64,000 nucleotides of DNA from Neisseria bacilliformis (GTDB lineage Bacteria; Pseudomonadota; Gammaproteobacteria; Burkholderiales; Neisseriaceae). Positions 27,015 through 35,258 of this stretch are shown here, one piece after another (position 1 is the first letter of the stretch; every line of letters begins with the position of its first letter). The notes beneath the pieces were generated by a model. The model made no database searches, was not told where the DNA came from, and saw only the letters and a list, made by a program, of their open reading frames with translations. The stretch is from NCBI RefSeq assembly GCF_014055025.1, contig NZ_CP059571.1, positions 1,054,001-1,118,000 of the forward strand. The letters are read 5' to 3'. The translations under genes were made by a program, and so were the position numbers.

Positions 27015-29201
27015 ATGAAACGTCTGCAATCGGGTAAATTCTGGCTCAAATCGCTTACCGCCGCCGTGCTGCTTTTCGCGGCGGGCTTTGCCGCGCAACA
27101 CCTCCTGCTCGCGTGGCTGTTCTCGCCGGAAAAGCTGCGGCAGGCGGCCGATGCGGCGGTGGCGGGCACGGGGCGCAAGGTGCGCTTTGTCGACGAAGGC
27201 CGCACCACCGTTTTCCCGCGTCCGACGGTAACGCTCAAACAGGTCGAAATCACCCGCGCCCACGGCGAGGCGGCGGAAATCCGCGCGGAGGAAATGCGGC
27301 TGGGCATCGGCTGGGGCAGCCTCTGGGGCGAGCCGCGCATTGAAAAATGGGTGCTGCTGCGCCCCGAGCTTTCCCTCTCGCGCGACGCGGCGGGCAAATG
27401 GAACGTGGCCGACCTGCTGGCCAAAGAAAGCCGGTTCGCGGTGGACAGGATTATCGTCGAAGACGGCCGCCTGCTGCTGGACACGCCCGAGCGGCGGCAC
27501 ACACTGGAAAACGTCAGCCTGAACGTCAACAACGCCGACGACGCGCAAACCCAAATCAAAGCCGCAGGCCGTCTGAAAACCCCGCTGTGGGAAAACGACG
27601 CCGAATGGAAACTGCAAGGCACGCTCAACCGCAACGCCCAAGGCTGGCGCATGCCAGAGCTGGCAATCGAAGGCGGCAGCAAATGGCGCGGCGCGGCCTT
27701 TTCCTTCCGCTTCGCCGCCGATGCCGCATGGCGGCGCGACAGCGGCAAAGCCCGCTTTTCCAAAGCCGCCCTCAAACTCGACATCCCCGATTACGAGATG
27801 CATCTGAACGCCGAATCGCCCGCGCTCGAAGCCGACGGCGACAGCCTCACCGCCGCCGCCGCCAATGCCGTGCTCACCGCCAAATATGGCGGCGCAGCAT
27901 GGGACGGCACGCTGGACGCGAAAAACATCGGCGTATGGCCGGATCGCGCTTCGGCCGAACAAATCGGCCTCAAAGGCAGCCGCAAAACCGATGCCACCCA
28001 CACCGCCTTCACCCTCGACACCCCGCTGGCCTGGCGCAAAGGCGGCTGGGAAATGCCCGCCGCCAAACTCACCACCCGCATGGAAAACGCCGCCGGCAAC
28101 CCCCGCCCCCGCCTTATCTCCGAACTCGAAGGCGTGTGGACATACAGCAAAGGCGCGTGGCAGGGCAGCATGAAAGGCCAACTCGACCGCGAAGCCGTCT
28201 CTATTACAGCCGGCTACACCCCCGCCGAAGGCGGCGCGCATCCCGCCCGCCTCACCGCCAAACTGCAACTGGACAAACTCATCCTCACCCCCTACCTCGA
28301 AAACCTGCCCGAAGGCGCGGCTGCCTATCCCGCCTGGCTGCAAAAAAGCGGTGCGCCCGAAATCGAAGCCGATATTTCCGTCAACACCCTGCAAACCGCC
28401 CAGCTTGAAATCAACCGCCTATCCACCCGCCTTCTGGCCGACAAAAACCGCATCGTCCTGCCCGACTTCCGCGCCGAACTCTACAACGGCAGCACCGAAG
28501 GCGGCATCAGCATGGCCAACACCAGCCCCCCCACCTACCACCTGCAACAATACGCCCGCAACATCAGCATCCGCCCCCTCATGCAAGACCTCTTGCGCTA
28601 CGGCAGCATCAGCGGCAGCGGCGACGCCGAAATCGACATCACCGCCCAAGGCGGCGACCGCGCCGCACTCACCCGCACCCTCGCCGGCACCCTCGAACTC
28701 AACCTCGCCAAAGGCACATGGCTGGGCATCAACCTCAACCAGGCCCTGCAAAACCTCCTCGGCAACCGCCCCGTCAAAACCGACGCCCAATCCGTAACCC
28801 CCTTTGAACAATTCACCATCAGCAGCGTCATCCGCAAAGGCATCGGCCGCCACGAAAAAGCCGAACTGCGCTCCGAAAACCTGCGCGTCGAACTCACCGG
28901 CAACACCGACTTCAACACCATGACCCTCAACGAACAGCTCAAACTCTACCCCGCCGGCGGCGACGGCAGCCCCGTCCCCCTCAACATACGCGGCAAACCC
29001 GACAACCCCTCCGTAACCATCGACTACAAAAGCCTCACCGAAGGGCTCGACACCGCCGAAGAAAAACAACAGGCACTTGCCCGCGCCCTGCGCGAACAAT
29101 GGCAGTGGCTCAACGCCCCCAAAACCGCCAAAACACAAGAAAGGCCGTCTGAAAGCGCAGCTTCAACGAAGTTAAAACCCACCCCGCCCGCCAAACCGTA
29201 A
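27015..29201 (+). CDS. AsmA-family envelope protein
   Basis: A 728-residue protein with one N-terminal membrane anchor (FWLKSLTAAVLLFAAGFAAQ) and a long periplasmic beta-rich region typical of AsmA-like lipid-transport or envelope-maintenance proteins: an N-terminal AsmA block (KVRFVDEGRTTVFPRPTVTL) and a C-terminal AsmA_2 block (ISGSGDAEIDITAQGGDRAA; GTLELNLAKGTWLGINLNQAL). Two DUS copies lie in the coding region; the second, with its extension AAGCGCAGCTTCAACG, encodes the tail ERPSESAASTKLK. That suggests a C-terminus rewritten by repeat insertion. Divergent from acnB. Confidence 0.8.
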   Translation: MKRLQSGKFWLKSLTAAVLLFAAGFAAQHLLLAWLFSPEKLRQAADAAVAGTGRKVRFVDEGRTTVFPRPTVTLKQVEITRAHGEAAEIRAEEMRLGIGWGSLWGEPRIEKWVLLRPELSLSRDAAGKWNVADLLAKESRFAVDRIIVEDGRLLLDTPERRHTLENVSLNVNNADDAQTQIKAAGRLKTPLWENDAEWKLQGTLNRNAQGWRMPELAIEGGSKWRGAAFSFRFAADAAWRRDSGKARFSKAALKLDIPDYEMHLNAESPALEADGDSLTAAAANAVLTAKYGGAAWDGTLDAKNIGVWPDRASAEQIGLKGSRKTDATHTAFTLDTPLAWRKGGWEMPAAKLTTRMENAAGNPRPRLISELEGVWTYSKGAWQGSMKGQLDREAVSITAGYTPAEGGAHPARLTAKLQLDKLILTPYLENLPEGAAAYPAWLQKSGAPEIEADISVNTLQTAQLEINRLSTRLLADKNRIVLPDFRAELYNGSTEGGISMANTSPPTYHLQQYARNISIRPLMQDLLRYGSISGSGDAEIDITAQGGDRAALTRTLAGTLELNLAKGTWLGINLNQALQNLLGNRPVKTDAQSVTPFEQFTISSVIRKGIGRHEKAELRSENLRVELTGNTDFNTMTLNEQLKLYPAGGDGSPVPLNIRGKPDNPSVTIDYKSLTEGLDTAEEKQQALARALREQWQWLNAPKTAKTQERPSESAASTKLKPTPPAKP

Positions 29202-29219
29202 CAGCGTGCGGCAAACAAA

Positions 29220-29277
29220 AAAGGCCGTCCCCGCCTATACCCCTTCGGGGCATAAACGCGGGGATGACGTTTCTGAA
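29220..29277. repeat. Family D repeat
   Basis: AAGGCCGTCCCCGCC ... GCGGGGATGACGTTTCTGAAA with an internal CCCCTTCGGGG stem, then GCAGCTTCGGCGCAGCC. Resembles a DUS-linked unit diverged at its core. Related copies at 26828 and, inverted, 31709. Confidence 0.55.
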
Positions 29278-29331
29278 AACGCAGCTTCGGCGCAGCCAAA
29301 ACCGTTCAGTCCGCCCCGAAAGGACAACCGC

Positions 29332-29679
29332 TTGACCAAGCAACAGATTATTTCCATTGTATTTTCCCTGATAACAGGATCAGCCGTGGCCGCAAACCAG
29401 CCCTACCCGAACATCGTGCAATACGACGAAGCAACCGCCGTCCGCCACGAACACACACAAGCCCTGTATCAGGCCATGCACGCCGCCGTGCGGCAGTCTT
29501 ACGATCTGGCGCAATACGATATTGCCATCCGCCCGTGCCGGGACGCAGACAATGCGCTGTACCACTGCGTCTCCTTCACCCTGAAAAACCAAGACCCCAA
29601 ACAAAGGGGCGGCAAGGGAAACTTTGCCATCCAAATCAGGCACTCGGACGGGCAGGCATTTTTTATCCATGCCCGATAG
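29332..29679 (+). CDS. Small secreted protein of unknown function, TTG start
   Basis: A 115-residue protein. TTG 29332 is preferred because GAAAGGACAACC precedes it at good spacing and the translated N-terminus is then a clean signal peptide (TKQQIISIVFSLITGSAVAA). The ATG at 29206 would add repeat-derived sequence. The mature part (PNIVQYDEATAVRHEHTQAL ... IRPCRDADNALYHCVSFTL) has two cysteines that could form a disulfide. No family recognised. Next to the AsmA-like gene, hence perhaps periplasmic envelope function. Confidence 0.6.
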   Translation: MTKQQIISIVFSLITGSAVAANQPYPNIVQYDEATAVRHEHTQALYQAMHAAVRQSYDLAQYDIAIRPCRDADNALYHCVSFTLKNQDPKQRGGKGNFAIQIRHSDGQAFFIHAR

Positions 29680-29827
29680 CGCATCCCCGCTTTTCAGACG
29701 GCCTCAAAGCAAGGCAGGTTGGGTCGAGACCCAACATCCGCGCCGCCGATATCGGGTTTGCAACCCAAGCCACCCGCCTGAAAATCCGCAATTTGTATTT
29801 TCAGACGGCCTTTGAGCAGCATAGCCC

Positions 29828-29935
29828 GCAGGTCGGATACCCGTATCCGGCAAGCGTTTGCCGAACAACAAACGCAGGCAGCCTGAAAACAGGTTTTCCC
29901 TTGCAGAAAACGTCGGATTCGGGCATCCGACCTGC
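29828..29935. repeat. Family C element carrying a Kingella-dialect uptake sequence
   Basis: Bounded by GCAGGTCGGATACCCGTATC and GTCGGATTCGGGCATCCGAC plus CTGC. AGGCAGCCTGAA lies inside at 29876-29887. Spacer 29680-30015 also holds GTTGGGTCGAGACCCAAC (near 29716) and DUS copies, but no gene. Confidence 0.6.
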
Positions 29936-29946
29936 AACATACAGAA

Positions 29947-29985
29947 AGGCCGTCTGAAAACCCGTTTCTGTTTTTCAGACGGCCT
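29947..29985. terminator. DUS inverted pair upstream of tilS
   Basis: AGGCCGTCTGAAAA and TTTTTCAGACGGCCT around a short loop, 30 bases before tilS; would block read-through into tilS. Confidence 0.65.
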
Positions 29986-30015
29986 CCCGAACCACTTCCA
30001 CCAAAAACCGCCGCC

Positions 30016-31341
30016 ATGCACCCCGTCCCCGCCGCCGTCCTCCGCGCCCTGCCCGATCCCGTCCGCCGCGCCCGCCGCATCGAAGCCGCCCTCAGCGGCG
30101 GGCTTGATTCCGTCGTCCTGCTGCACACCCTCGCCCAGCTCCAAGACAGCCTGAACGCCGAATTGTCCGCCGTCCACGTCCACCACGGCCTGCACGCCCA
30201 AGCCGACTGCTGGCTCGACTTCTGCCGCGACTACTGCGAGCACCTCGGCATCCCCCTGCGCGTCGAAAAAGTTACCGTCCGCCCCGCAGGACAAGGCATC
30301 GAAGCCGCCGCCCGCCAAGCCCGCTACCAAGCCTTCGCCCGCAGCAGTGCCGATATCCTCGCCGCCGCCCACCACGCCGACGACCAAACCGAAACCTTCT
30401 TCCTCGCCGCCCTGCGCGGCGGCGGCCTGCGCGCCCTCGCCGCCATGCCCGAGCTGCGCCCGCTGGCCGAAAACCCCGCCGTGCACATCTGGCGGCCGCT
30501 GCTGCCCCACACCCGCGCCGAACTGGCCGCCTACGCCGCCGAACACCGTCTCGACTACATCACCGACCCCGCCAACGCCGATCCCGCCTACCTGCGCAAC
30601 CGCTTGCGCCACGACGGCCTGCCCCGCCTGCGCCGCATACAGCCGCAGCTCGACGCCCACATCCGCGCCGCCGTCGCACTCCTGCAAGACGAACTGGCCG
30701 TATTACAAGAAACCGTTGATGCAGACTGGCAAACCGTACACGACGCGCACGGCTTCAATACGGTTGATTGGCGGCAGCTCACCCCCGCCCGCCGCCGCCA
30801 AACCGCCCGCCGCCTGCTGCTAGAACTGGGCGGCAGCCTGAAAAACCAAGCCTTCCTCACCGACTTCTGCCGTGTATTAGACCAAATCGGCACAAGCGAA
30901 GCGCAATGGCCGCTGGGCGCGCGCACCCTCATCGCCAGCCAAAACCGCCTGTACTGTTTACCAAACGACTGGCAGCGGCAATACACCCCCGCCGACCAAA
31001 CAGGCAGCCTGAAAGACTGGCAGGCCGCCGGCTGGCAGCTGCGCCCCGCCCCTCACGGCCTGCCGCCCGCAACCCTCGCCCGCCCCCTGCGCATCCGCCC
31101 GGCAGCAAAGGGCGACCTGCTCGCCACCCCCGTCGGCCGCAAACCGCCCAAACAAATCCTGCACGAGCACCGCATCCCCCCCTTCATCCGCCCCTGCTGG
31201 CCGCTCATCGCCGACGAAAACAACCGCCCCCTCGCCCTCGCCAACCTCTCCGCCCCCGAGCGCGATACCGTTTCAGACGGCCTGATCCTGTGCCACCCCG
31301 CCTTCGACCGCTTTGTACCGCCCATAGAACAAACAGCATAA
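30016..31341 (+). CDS. tilS: tRNA(Ile)-lysidine synthetase
   Basis: A 441-residue PP-loop ATPase (ALSGGLDSVVLLHTL, residues about 24-38) with HHGLHAQADCWLDFC, the TilS signature AHHADDQTETFFLAALRGGG and PLLPHTRAELAAYA. It converts C34 of tRNA-Ile(CAU) to lysidine and is essential. Two uptake sequences of Kingella dialect (GGCAGCCTGAA) are inside the gene near 30832 and at 31002-31013, unlike the AG-DUS of neighbours. QueC in the same region is another PP-loop enzyme. No operon partner. Confidence 0.92.
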   Translation: MHPVPAAVLRALPDPVRRARRIEAALSGGLDSVVLLHTLAQLQDSLNAELSAVHVHHGLHAQADCWLDFCRDYCEHLGIPLRVEKVTVRPAGQGIEAAARQARYQAFARSSADILAAAHHADDQTETFFLAALRGGGLRALAAMPELRPLAENPAVHIWRPLLPHTRAELAAYAAEHRLDYITDPANADPAYLRNRLRHDGLPRLRRIQPQLDAHIRAAVALLQDELAVLQETVDADWQTVHDAHGFNTVDWRQLTPARRRQTARRLLLELGGSLKNQAFLTDFCRVLDQIGTSEAQWPLGARTLIASQNRLYCLPNDWQRQYTPADQTGSLKDWQAAGWQLRPAPHGLPPATLARPLRIRPAAKGDLLATPVGRKPPKQILHEHRIPPFIRPCWPLIADENNRPLALANLSAPERDTVSDGLILCHPAFDRFVPPIEQTA

Positions 31342-31369
31342 ACAGCGCACGGATACCGTTTGAGTCTGT

Positions 31370-31533
31370 TAGGGTGTGTTGACATTCAACTTTTGAAGCG
31401 GATTTTGCGTCATAAAACGGCAGATGCAAGGCGAAAATACGAGCCTATGCCGCCCATTGCGGGTATTTGCAACGCGGCAGATGCCGTTTTAGGGCGTAAA
31501 AGCTGCCAAAATGTTGATTGTCAACACGCCCTA
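31370..31533. repeat. Family B MITE-like element, long form
   Basis: 164 bp with terminal inverted repeats TAGGGTGTGTTGACATTCAA and TTGATTGTCAACACGCCCTA. No coding capacity; interior is AT-richer with ATAAAACGGCAGATGC near the left and CGGCAGATGCCGTTTTAGGG near the right. Sister long copy at 50927; short copies at 48797 and 54561. Confidence 0.75.
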
Positions 31534-31896
31534 ATAAAAGGCCGTCTGAAAAAGCAGATTTTGCTTTTTCAGACGGCCTCCTCCGTTTTCACCCGCGCCA
31601 AACCCGCCGTAGCACGTAGGCACAAGCCACGCACGCGGCCTTTGCCGCCAAACACGAAAGGCCGTCTGAAAGTCACATTGTGTGATTTTGGTCGCGCCGA
31701 AGCCACACTTTCAGAAACGTCATCCCCGTGTAGGCTGGGACGGCCTTTCGTTTCCCCGTATCGGAAACCGTTTATGCAGTAGAAACCGCGTGCGTCGCCT
31801 CGGGGCGACACACCTTACGGCGGATTTAGACAGGGCGGGATACAGACAGGCCGTCTGAAAAACGGATTTTCAGACGGCCTCTGCCGTTTGCCGGTT
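31534..31896. other. Repeat-filled spacer between tilS and queC
   Basis: No gene is supported. DUS terminators at 31539-31579 and 31848-31880 (closing queC), family A half copies near 31605-31650 and 31783-31816, an extended DUS repeat at 31660, and an inverted family D copy at 31709-31747. Confidence 0.6.
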
Positions 31897-33051
31897 TTAT
31901 TCGTCGTCCGAATCCACGTCGTCGGGGTTGTCGCGCAGGCGGGCGAGGAAGGCGGGGAAGGTGTCGGCGAGGGGGCGGGTGTTGCTTTTGAAGTTGGCTT
32001 CGCGGGAGAGTTTGTCGCTCCATACGTCGCGGACGTAGTAGGTGATTTTGCCGCTGTCTTTTTCGAGGCAGATGTAGTTGCCGCCCCAGTCGAGGGCGAA
32101 GGGGATGAGGGCGGGGGGGATTTCGTTCCGCGCCCATTCGGCGGCGGCGCGGCCTTCGAGGGTGAAGTCGGGGTCGTCGGCGAAGGCTTGGGCGTAGCGG
32201 ATGGGGATGAAGTCGCTGATTTCGATGTTGTCGCAGCCGCTGCCGCCGGCATCAAAGAGGGTGCGGGCGGGGGTGCCGCCGTTGTATTTGAGGTAGTGGG
32301 CTTTGAAGCTGTCGGGCAGGGTGGCGGCAAGGGTGTGTTCGGCTTGGGCGAGGTCGTGTTCGGTGAGGTTTTTTTCGCAGTCATAAAAGGCGGGGGCGGC
32401 GGCTTTGTTTTGGAGGTATTGGGCCAGGCCGCGTTCGCGCAGTTGGCAGGCGGGGCATTGGTGGCAGCCGCCGATGACGCCGTTGTAGCAGGTGTGGGTG
32501 TGGTCGCGGATGTAGTCGAGGCAGCCGAGTTTGTCGGCCAGCTCCCAGGTTTGCGCTTTGGTGAGGTACATCAGGGGGGTGTGGATTTGGAAGGGGTAGT
32601 CCATTGCGAGGTTGAGGGTTACGTTCATGGATTTGACGAATACGTCGCGGCAGTCGGGGTAGCCGGAGAAGTCGGTTTCGCATACGCCGGTGATGATGTG
32701 GCGGATGTTTTGTCCTTTGGCGCAGATGGCGGCGTAAAGCAGGAACAGGGCGTTGCGGCCGTCGACAAAGGTGTTGGGGAGGCCGTTTGCGGCGGTCTGA
32801 ATGGCGGCGGTGTTGTCGGTGAGGGCGTTTTGGGTGATGTGTTTGATGAGGGAGAGGTCGAGGATGGTTTGTTTGACGCCCCAGTCTTGGGCGATGCTGC
32901 GGGCGCGTTCGAGTTCGACGGCGTGGCGTTGGCCGTATTGGAAGCTGATTGTTTGGACGTTTTCGCGGCCGTAGGTTTGGATGGCTTGGATGAGGCAGGT
33001 GGTGGAGTCTTGTCCGCCGGAGAAGATGACGAGGGCTTTTTCGCTGTTCAT
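31897..33051 (-). CDS. queC: 7-cyano-7-deazaguanine synthase fused to a C-terminal SUKH (SMI1/KNR4) domain
   Basis: A 384-residue protein, about 160 longer than usual QueC. Residues 1-220 are a complete QueC: PP-loop SGGQDST (11-17), [25 protein letters not shown] and the zinc cysteines C188, C196, C199 and C202. It makes preQ0 from CDG with ATP and ammonia. From about residue 225 a SUKH-like domain follows: [20 protein letters not shown] with the GG turn, then [21 protein letters not shown] and [14 protein letters not shown] domains are best known as toxin-immunity proteins. The junction ([18 protein letters not shown]) is one continuous frame without a new ribosome site. QueD and QueE are at 39781 and 40575. 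Confidence 0.88.
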   Translation of the reverse strand: MNSEKALVIFSGGQDSTTCLIQAIQTYGRENVQTISFQYGQRHAVELERARSIAQDWGVKQTILDLSLIKHITQNALTDNTAAIQTAANGLPNTFVDGRNALFLLYAAICAKGQNIRHIITGVCETDFSGYPDCRDVFVKSMNVTLNLAMDYPFQIHTPLMYLTKAQTWELADKLGCLDYIRDHTHTCYNGVIGGCHQCPACQLRERGLAQYLQNKAAAPAFYDCEKNLTEHDLAQAEHTLAATLPDSFKAHYLKYNGGTPARTLFDAGGSGCDNIEISDFIPIRYAQAFADDPDFTLEGRAAAEWARNEIPPALIPFALDWGGNYICLEKDSGKITYYVRDVWSDKLSREANFKSNTRPLADTFPAFLARLRDNPDDVDSDDE

Positions 33052-33167
33052 GGTGTGTTCTTGGCAATGGGTTGAAAAATATGCGGATTATAGCGGATTT
33101 GGCGGCAGGGGCTGATGGGCGTAGAATGCGCCGCCGTTTCAAATACAAATATTCAAGAGGAAAAAGT

Positions 33168-33344
33168 ATGTTTTGGGCAATTATTTCCGCGTGTTCGATT
33201 GTGGTGGCTGTGTTGGTGGTGTGGGTGAACGCCAGTGCGTTCGGTATGGAAGAGCGGGACCATAAGGAGGTGTCGGAATATGAAAAACGCTTCGGGTTGG
33301 GGCCGCAGCCTGCGGTGAAGAAGGACGAAGCGTCGGATAGTTAG
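33168..33344 (+). CDS. 58-residue single-pass membrane protein
   Basis: Starts MFWAIISACSIVVAVLVVWV, a single transmembrane segment of about 20 residues, followed by a charged cytoplasmic or periplasmic tail (MEERDHKEVSEYEKRFGLGP). ATG 33168 follows AAGAGGAAAAAG, a strong ribosome site. Divergent from queC across about 115 bases. Composition is native. Function unknown. Confidence 0.7.
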   Translation: MFWAIISACSIVVAVLVVWVNASAFGMEERDHKEVSEYEKRFGLGPQPAVKKDEASDS

Positions 33345-33360
33345 GGTCAAACTGGCAAAG

Positions 33361-33392
33361 AGGCCGTCTGAAAAATGTTTTTCAGACGGCCT
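33361..33392. terminator. Bidirectional DUS terminator
   Basis: AGGCCGTCTGAAAAA and TTTTTCAGACGGCCT between the convergent small membrane-protein gene and the aldehyde dehydrogenase gene. Confidence 0.8.
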
Positions 33393-33419
33393 TTCGCTTC
33401 AAGCGGGCATCACATCATA

Positions 33420-34895
33420 TCAATACAGGCCTTCGCGCTCTTCGCGGGTGCTGATGTAGATGTTTTTCACCTGTGTGTAGGCGGCGAGCATCATTTTGTG
33501 GGTTTCGCGGCCGATGCCGGAGGTTTTGTAGCCGCCAAACGGCGCGCCGGCGGGCAGGCGGTTGTAGCAGTTGATCCACACGCGGCCGGTTTCCAGCGCG
33601 CGGGAAACGCGCAGGCAGCGGTTGATGTCGCGGCTCCACACCGCGCCGCCCAGGCCGTAGTCGCTGTCGTTGGCCATGGCGATGACTTCTTCTTCGGTTT
33701 TGAATTTGATTACGGTGGCCACCGGGCCGAAGATTTCTTCCTGCGCCACGCGGCCTCTGTTGTCGGGCGCTTCAATCAGGGTGGGTTCGAGGAACTCGCC
33801 TTTGCCCAATTCGCCTTCAACCTTTTTGCCGCCGGTGATGATGCGGCAGCCTTCCTGCTCGCCGATTTTGACGTATTTCAAAATAGTGTCGAGCTGGCCG
33901 GCGCTCACTTGGGCGCCCATTTGGGTGTCGTCTTCCCACGGCAGGCCGACTTTGACCTTTTTGAACTCTTCGGCCAGCGCGGCAACGAAACGATCGTAAA
34001 TGCCTTCCTGCACGAAGATGCGCGAGCCGGCGCAGCAGACTTGGCCTTGGTTGAACAGAATGCCTTTTTGCGCGCCTTCAAGGGCTTTGTCAAAGGGCAT
34101 GTCGTCGAAGAAGATATTGGCCGACTTGCCGCCCAACTCCAGCGTGGCGGGAATCAGCATCTCGGCGGCGGCGATGCCAATGCGGCGGCCGATTTCGGTA
34201 GAGCCGGTAAAGGCCAGTTTGTTGAAGCCTTTGTGGTGCAGCATGTATTCGCCCGATTTGCTGCCGCGTCCGGTGATGACGTTCAGCACGCCTTTGGGCA
34301 GCAGGTGATTGATTTTTTGGGCGAACGACAACAGGCTCAGCGAGGTGCTGGAAGAGGGGTGGATGACGATGGTGCAGCCTGCGGCGAGTGCGGGGGCGAT
34401 TTTCCAGGCGGCCATCAGGAAAGGGAAGTTCCACGGGATGATTTGGCCGACCACGCCGATGGGTTCGCGCAATACGATGGACAAATCTTCCTGGTCGATT
34501 TGGTTGCAGGTGCCTTCTTCGCCGCGAATCACGCCGGCAAAGTAGCGGAAATGGTCGGCGGCCAGCGGGATGTCGGCGGCGCGGGTTTCGCGGATGGGTT
34601 TGCCGTTGTCGAGCGTTTCCTGCAAGGCGAAGAGTTCGGTGTTTTCGTCAATCACGTCGGCGATTTTGTTCAGAATCACGGCGCGTTCGGCGGCGGTGGT
34701 TTTGCGCCAGGTTTTGAACGCCTGCTGCGCGGCGGACACGGCGGCATCCACATCCGCGTCGGATGCGTCGGTGAATTTCGCCAAGAGGCTGCCGTCGGCG
34801 GGGTTGTAGGAATCGAGCAGCGCGCCGGGTTTTGTCCACTCGCCGTTAATCAGCAAGCCGTATTCTTTGTCAAATACATTCAAATCTTTTGCCAT
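33420..34895 (-). CDS. NAD(P)-dependent aldehyde dehydrogenase
   Basis: A 491-residue ALDH superfamily enzyme. Visible are PIGVVGQIIPWNFPFLMAAW, FTGSTEIGRR, the general base E253 (LELGGKSANIFF), the catalytic cysteine in GQVCCAGSR (287/288) and EEIFGPVATV. Overall it resembles ExaC/AldB-type acetaldehyde dehydrogenases. Unusually the cofactor-binding motif that is normally KP-x-E reads HPSS (VIHPSSSTSLSLL). It is divergent from adhP across a regulated-looking AT-rich spacer; together they could take ethanol or other alcohols via aldehydes to acids. Confidence 0.9.
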   Translation of the reverse strand: MAKDLNVFDKEYGLLINGEWTKPGALLDSYNPADGSLLAKFTDASDADVDAAVSAAQQAFKTWRKTTAAERAVILNKIADVIDENTELFALQETLDNGKPIRETRAADIPLAADHFRYFAGVIRGEEGTCNQIDQEDLSIVLREPIGVVGQIIPWNFPFLMAAWKIAPALAAGCTIVIHPSSSTSLSLLSFAQKINHLLPKGVLNVITGRGSKSGEYMLHHKGFNKLAFTGSTEIGRRIGIAAAEMLIPATLELGGKSANIFFDDMPFDKALEGAQKGILFNQGQVCCAGSRIFVQEGIYDRFVAALAEEFKKVKVGLPWEDDTQMGAQVSAGQLDTILKYVKIGEQEGCRIITGGKKVEGELGKGEFLEPTLIEAPDNRGRVAQEEIFGPVATVIKFKTEEEVIAMANDSDYGLGGAVWSRDINRCLRVSRALETGRVWINCYNRLPAGAPFGGYKTSGIGRETHKMMLAAYTQVKNIYISTREEREGLY

Positions 34896-35258
34896 TTTTC
34901 TATCTCCAAAAATCGTTTAACGTTTTAACAAAATACAGCAGTTGCCGCCGTTGCCGCCGGACTGCCTGCCCGCAGAATATGACTTTTCGCCGCACAAAAG
35001 CAAGGGTTTGTTTGACGATTATCATGTAAAACATTTTTACATATGATAATTATTCATGTAAAATCGGAAAATATGTTAAATTTTTCATAAAGCGGTTTTT
35101 TCCTGCCGTTTTTATAGAAGGTTTGGATTTGTTTGGTTTGATATAGTATAACAAATTTAATTATTTCAAACATTTAGCCGTTGCCAATGGCTTGACGCTG
35201 CGCCGCTTCGTTAACATACTCTGCCGCGTGAGCAACCAACGACAACAGGAGTATCGTC
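34896..35258. promoter_or_regulatory. AT-rich divergent control region of aldehyde dehydrogenase and adhP
   Basis: A striking AT-rich spacer in GC-rich surroundings. At 35024-35042 ATGTAAA and TTTACAT form a dyad with a 5-base centre; a third ATGTAAA follows at 35056. GATATAGTATAAC near 35139 gives a candidate -10 for adhP. Likely one regulator controls both genes; the regulator is not identifiable and no regulator gene is adjacent. Confidence 0.55.

Noticed and set aside
29206-29331. ATG start for the secreted 115-residue protein
   Set aside because: The added 42 residues translate family D and extended DUS repeats and would bury the signal peptide.
32350-32384. Separate start for the SUKH domain at the ATG inside TTTTATGACTGCG
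   Set aside because: That ATG is in another frame, lacks a ribosome site and would need an extra A in the following A7 run; the fused frame is the simplest reading.
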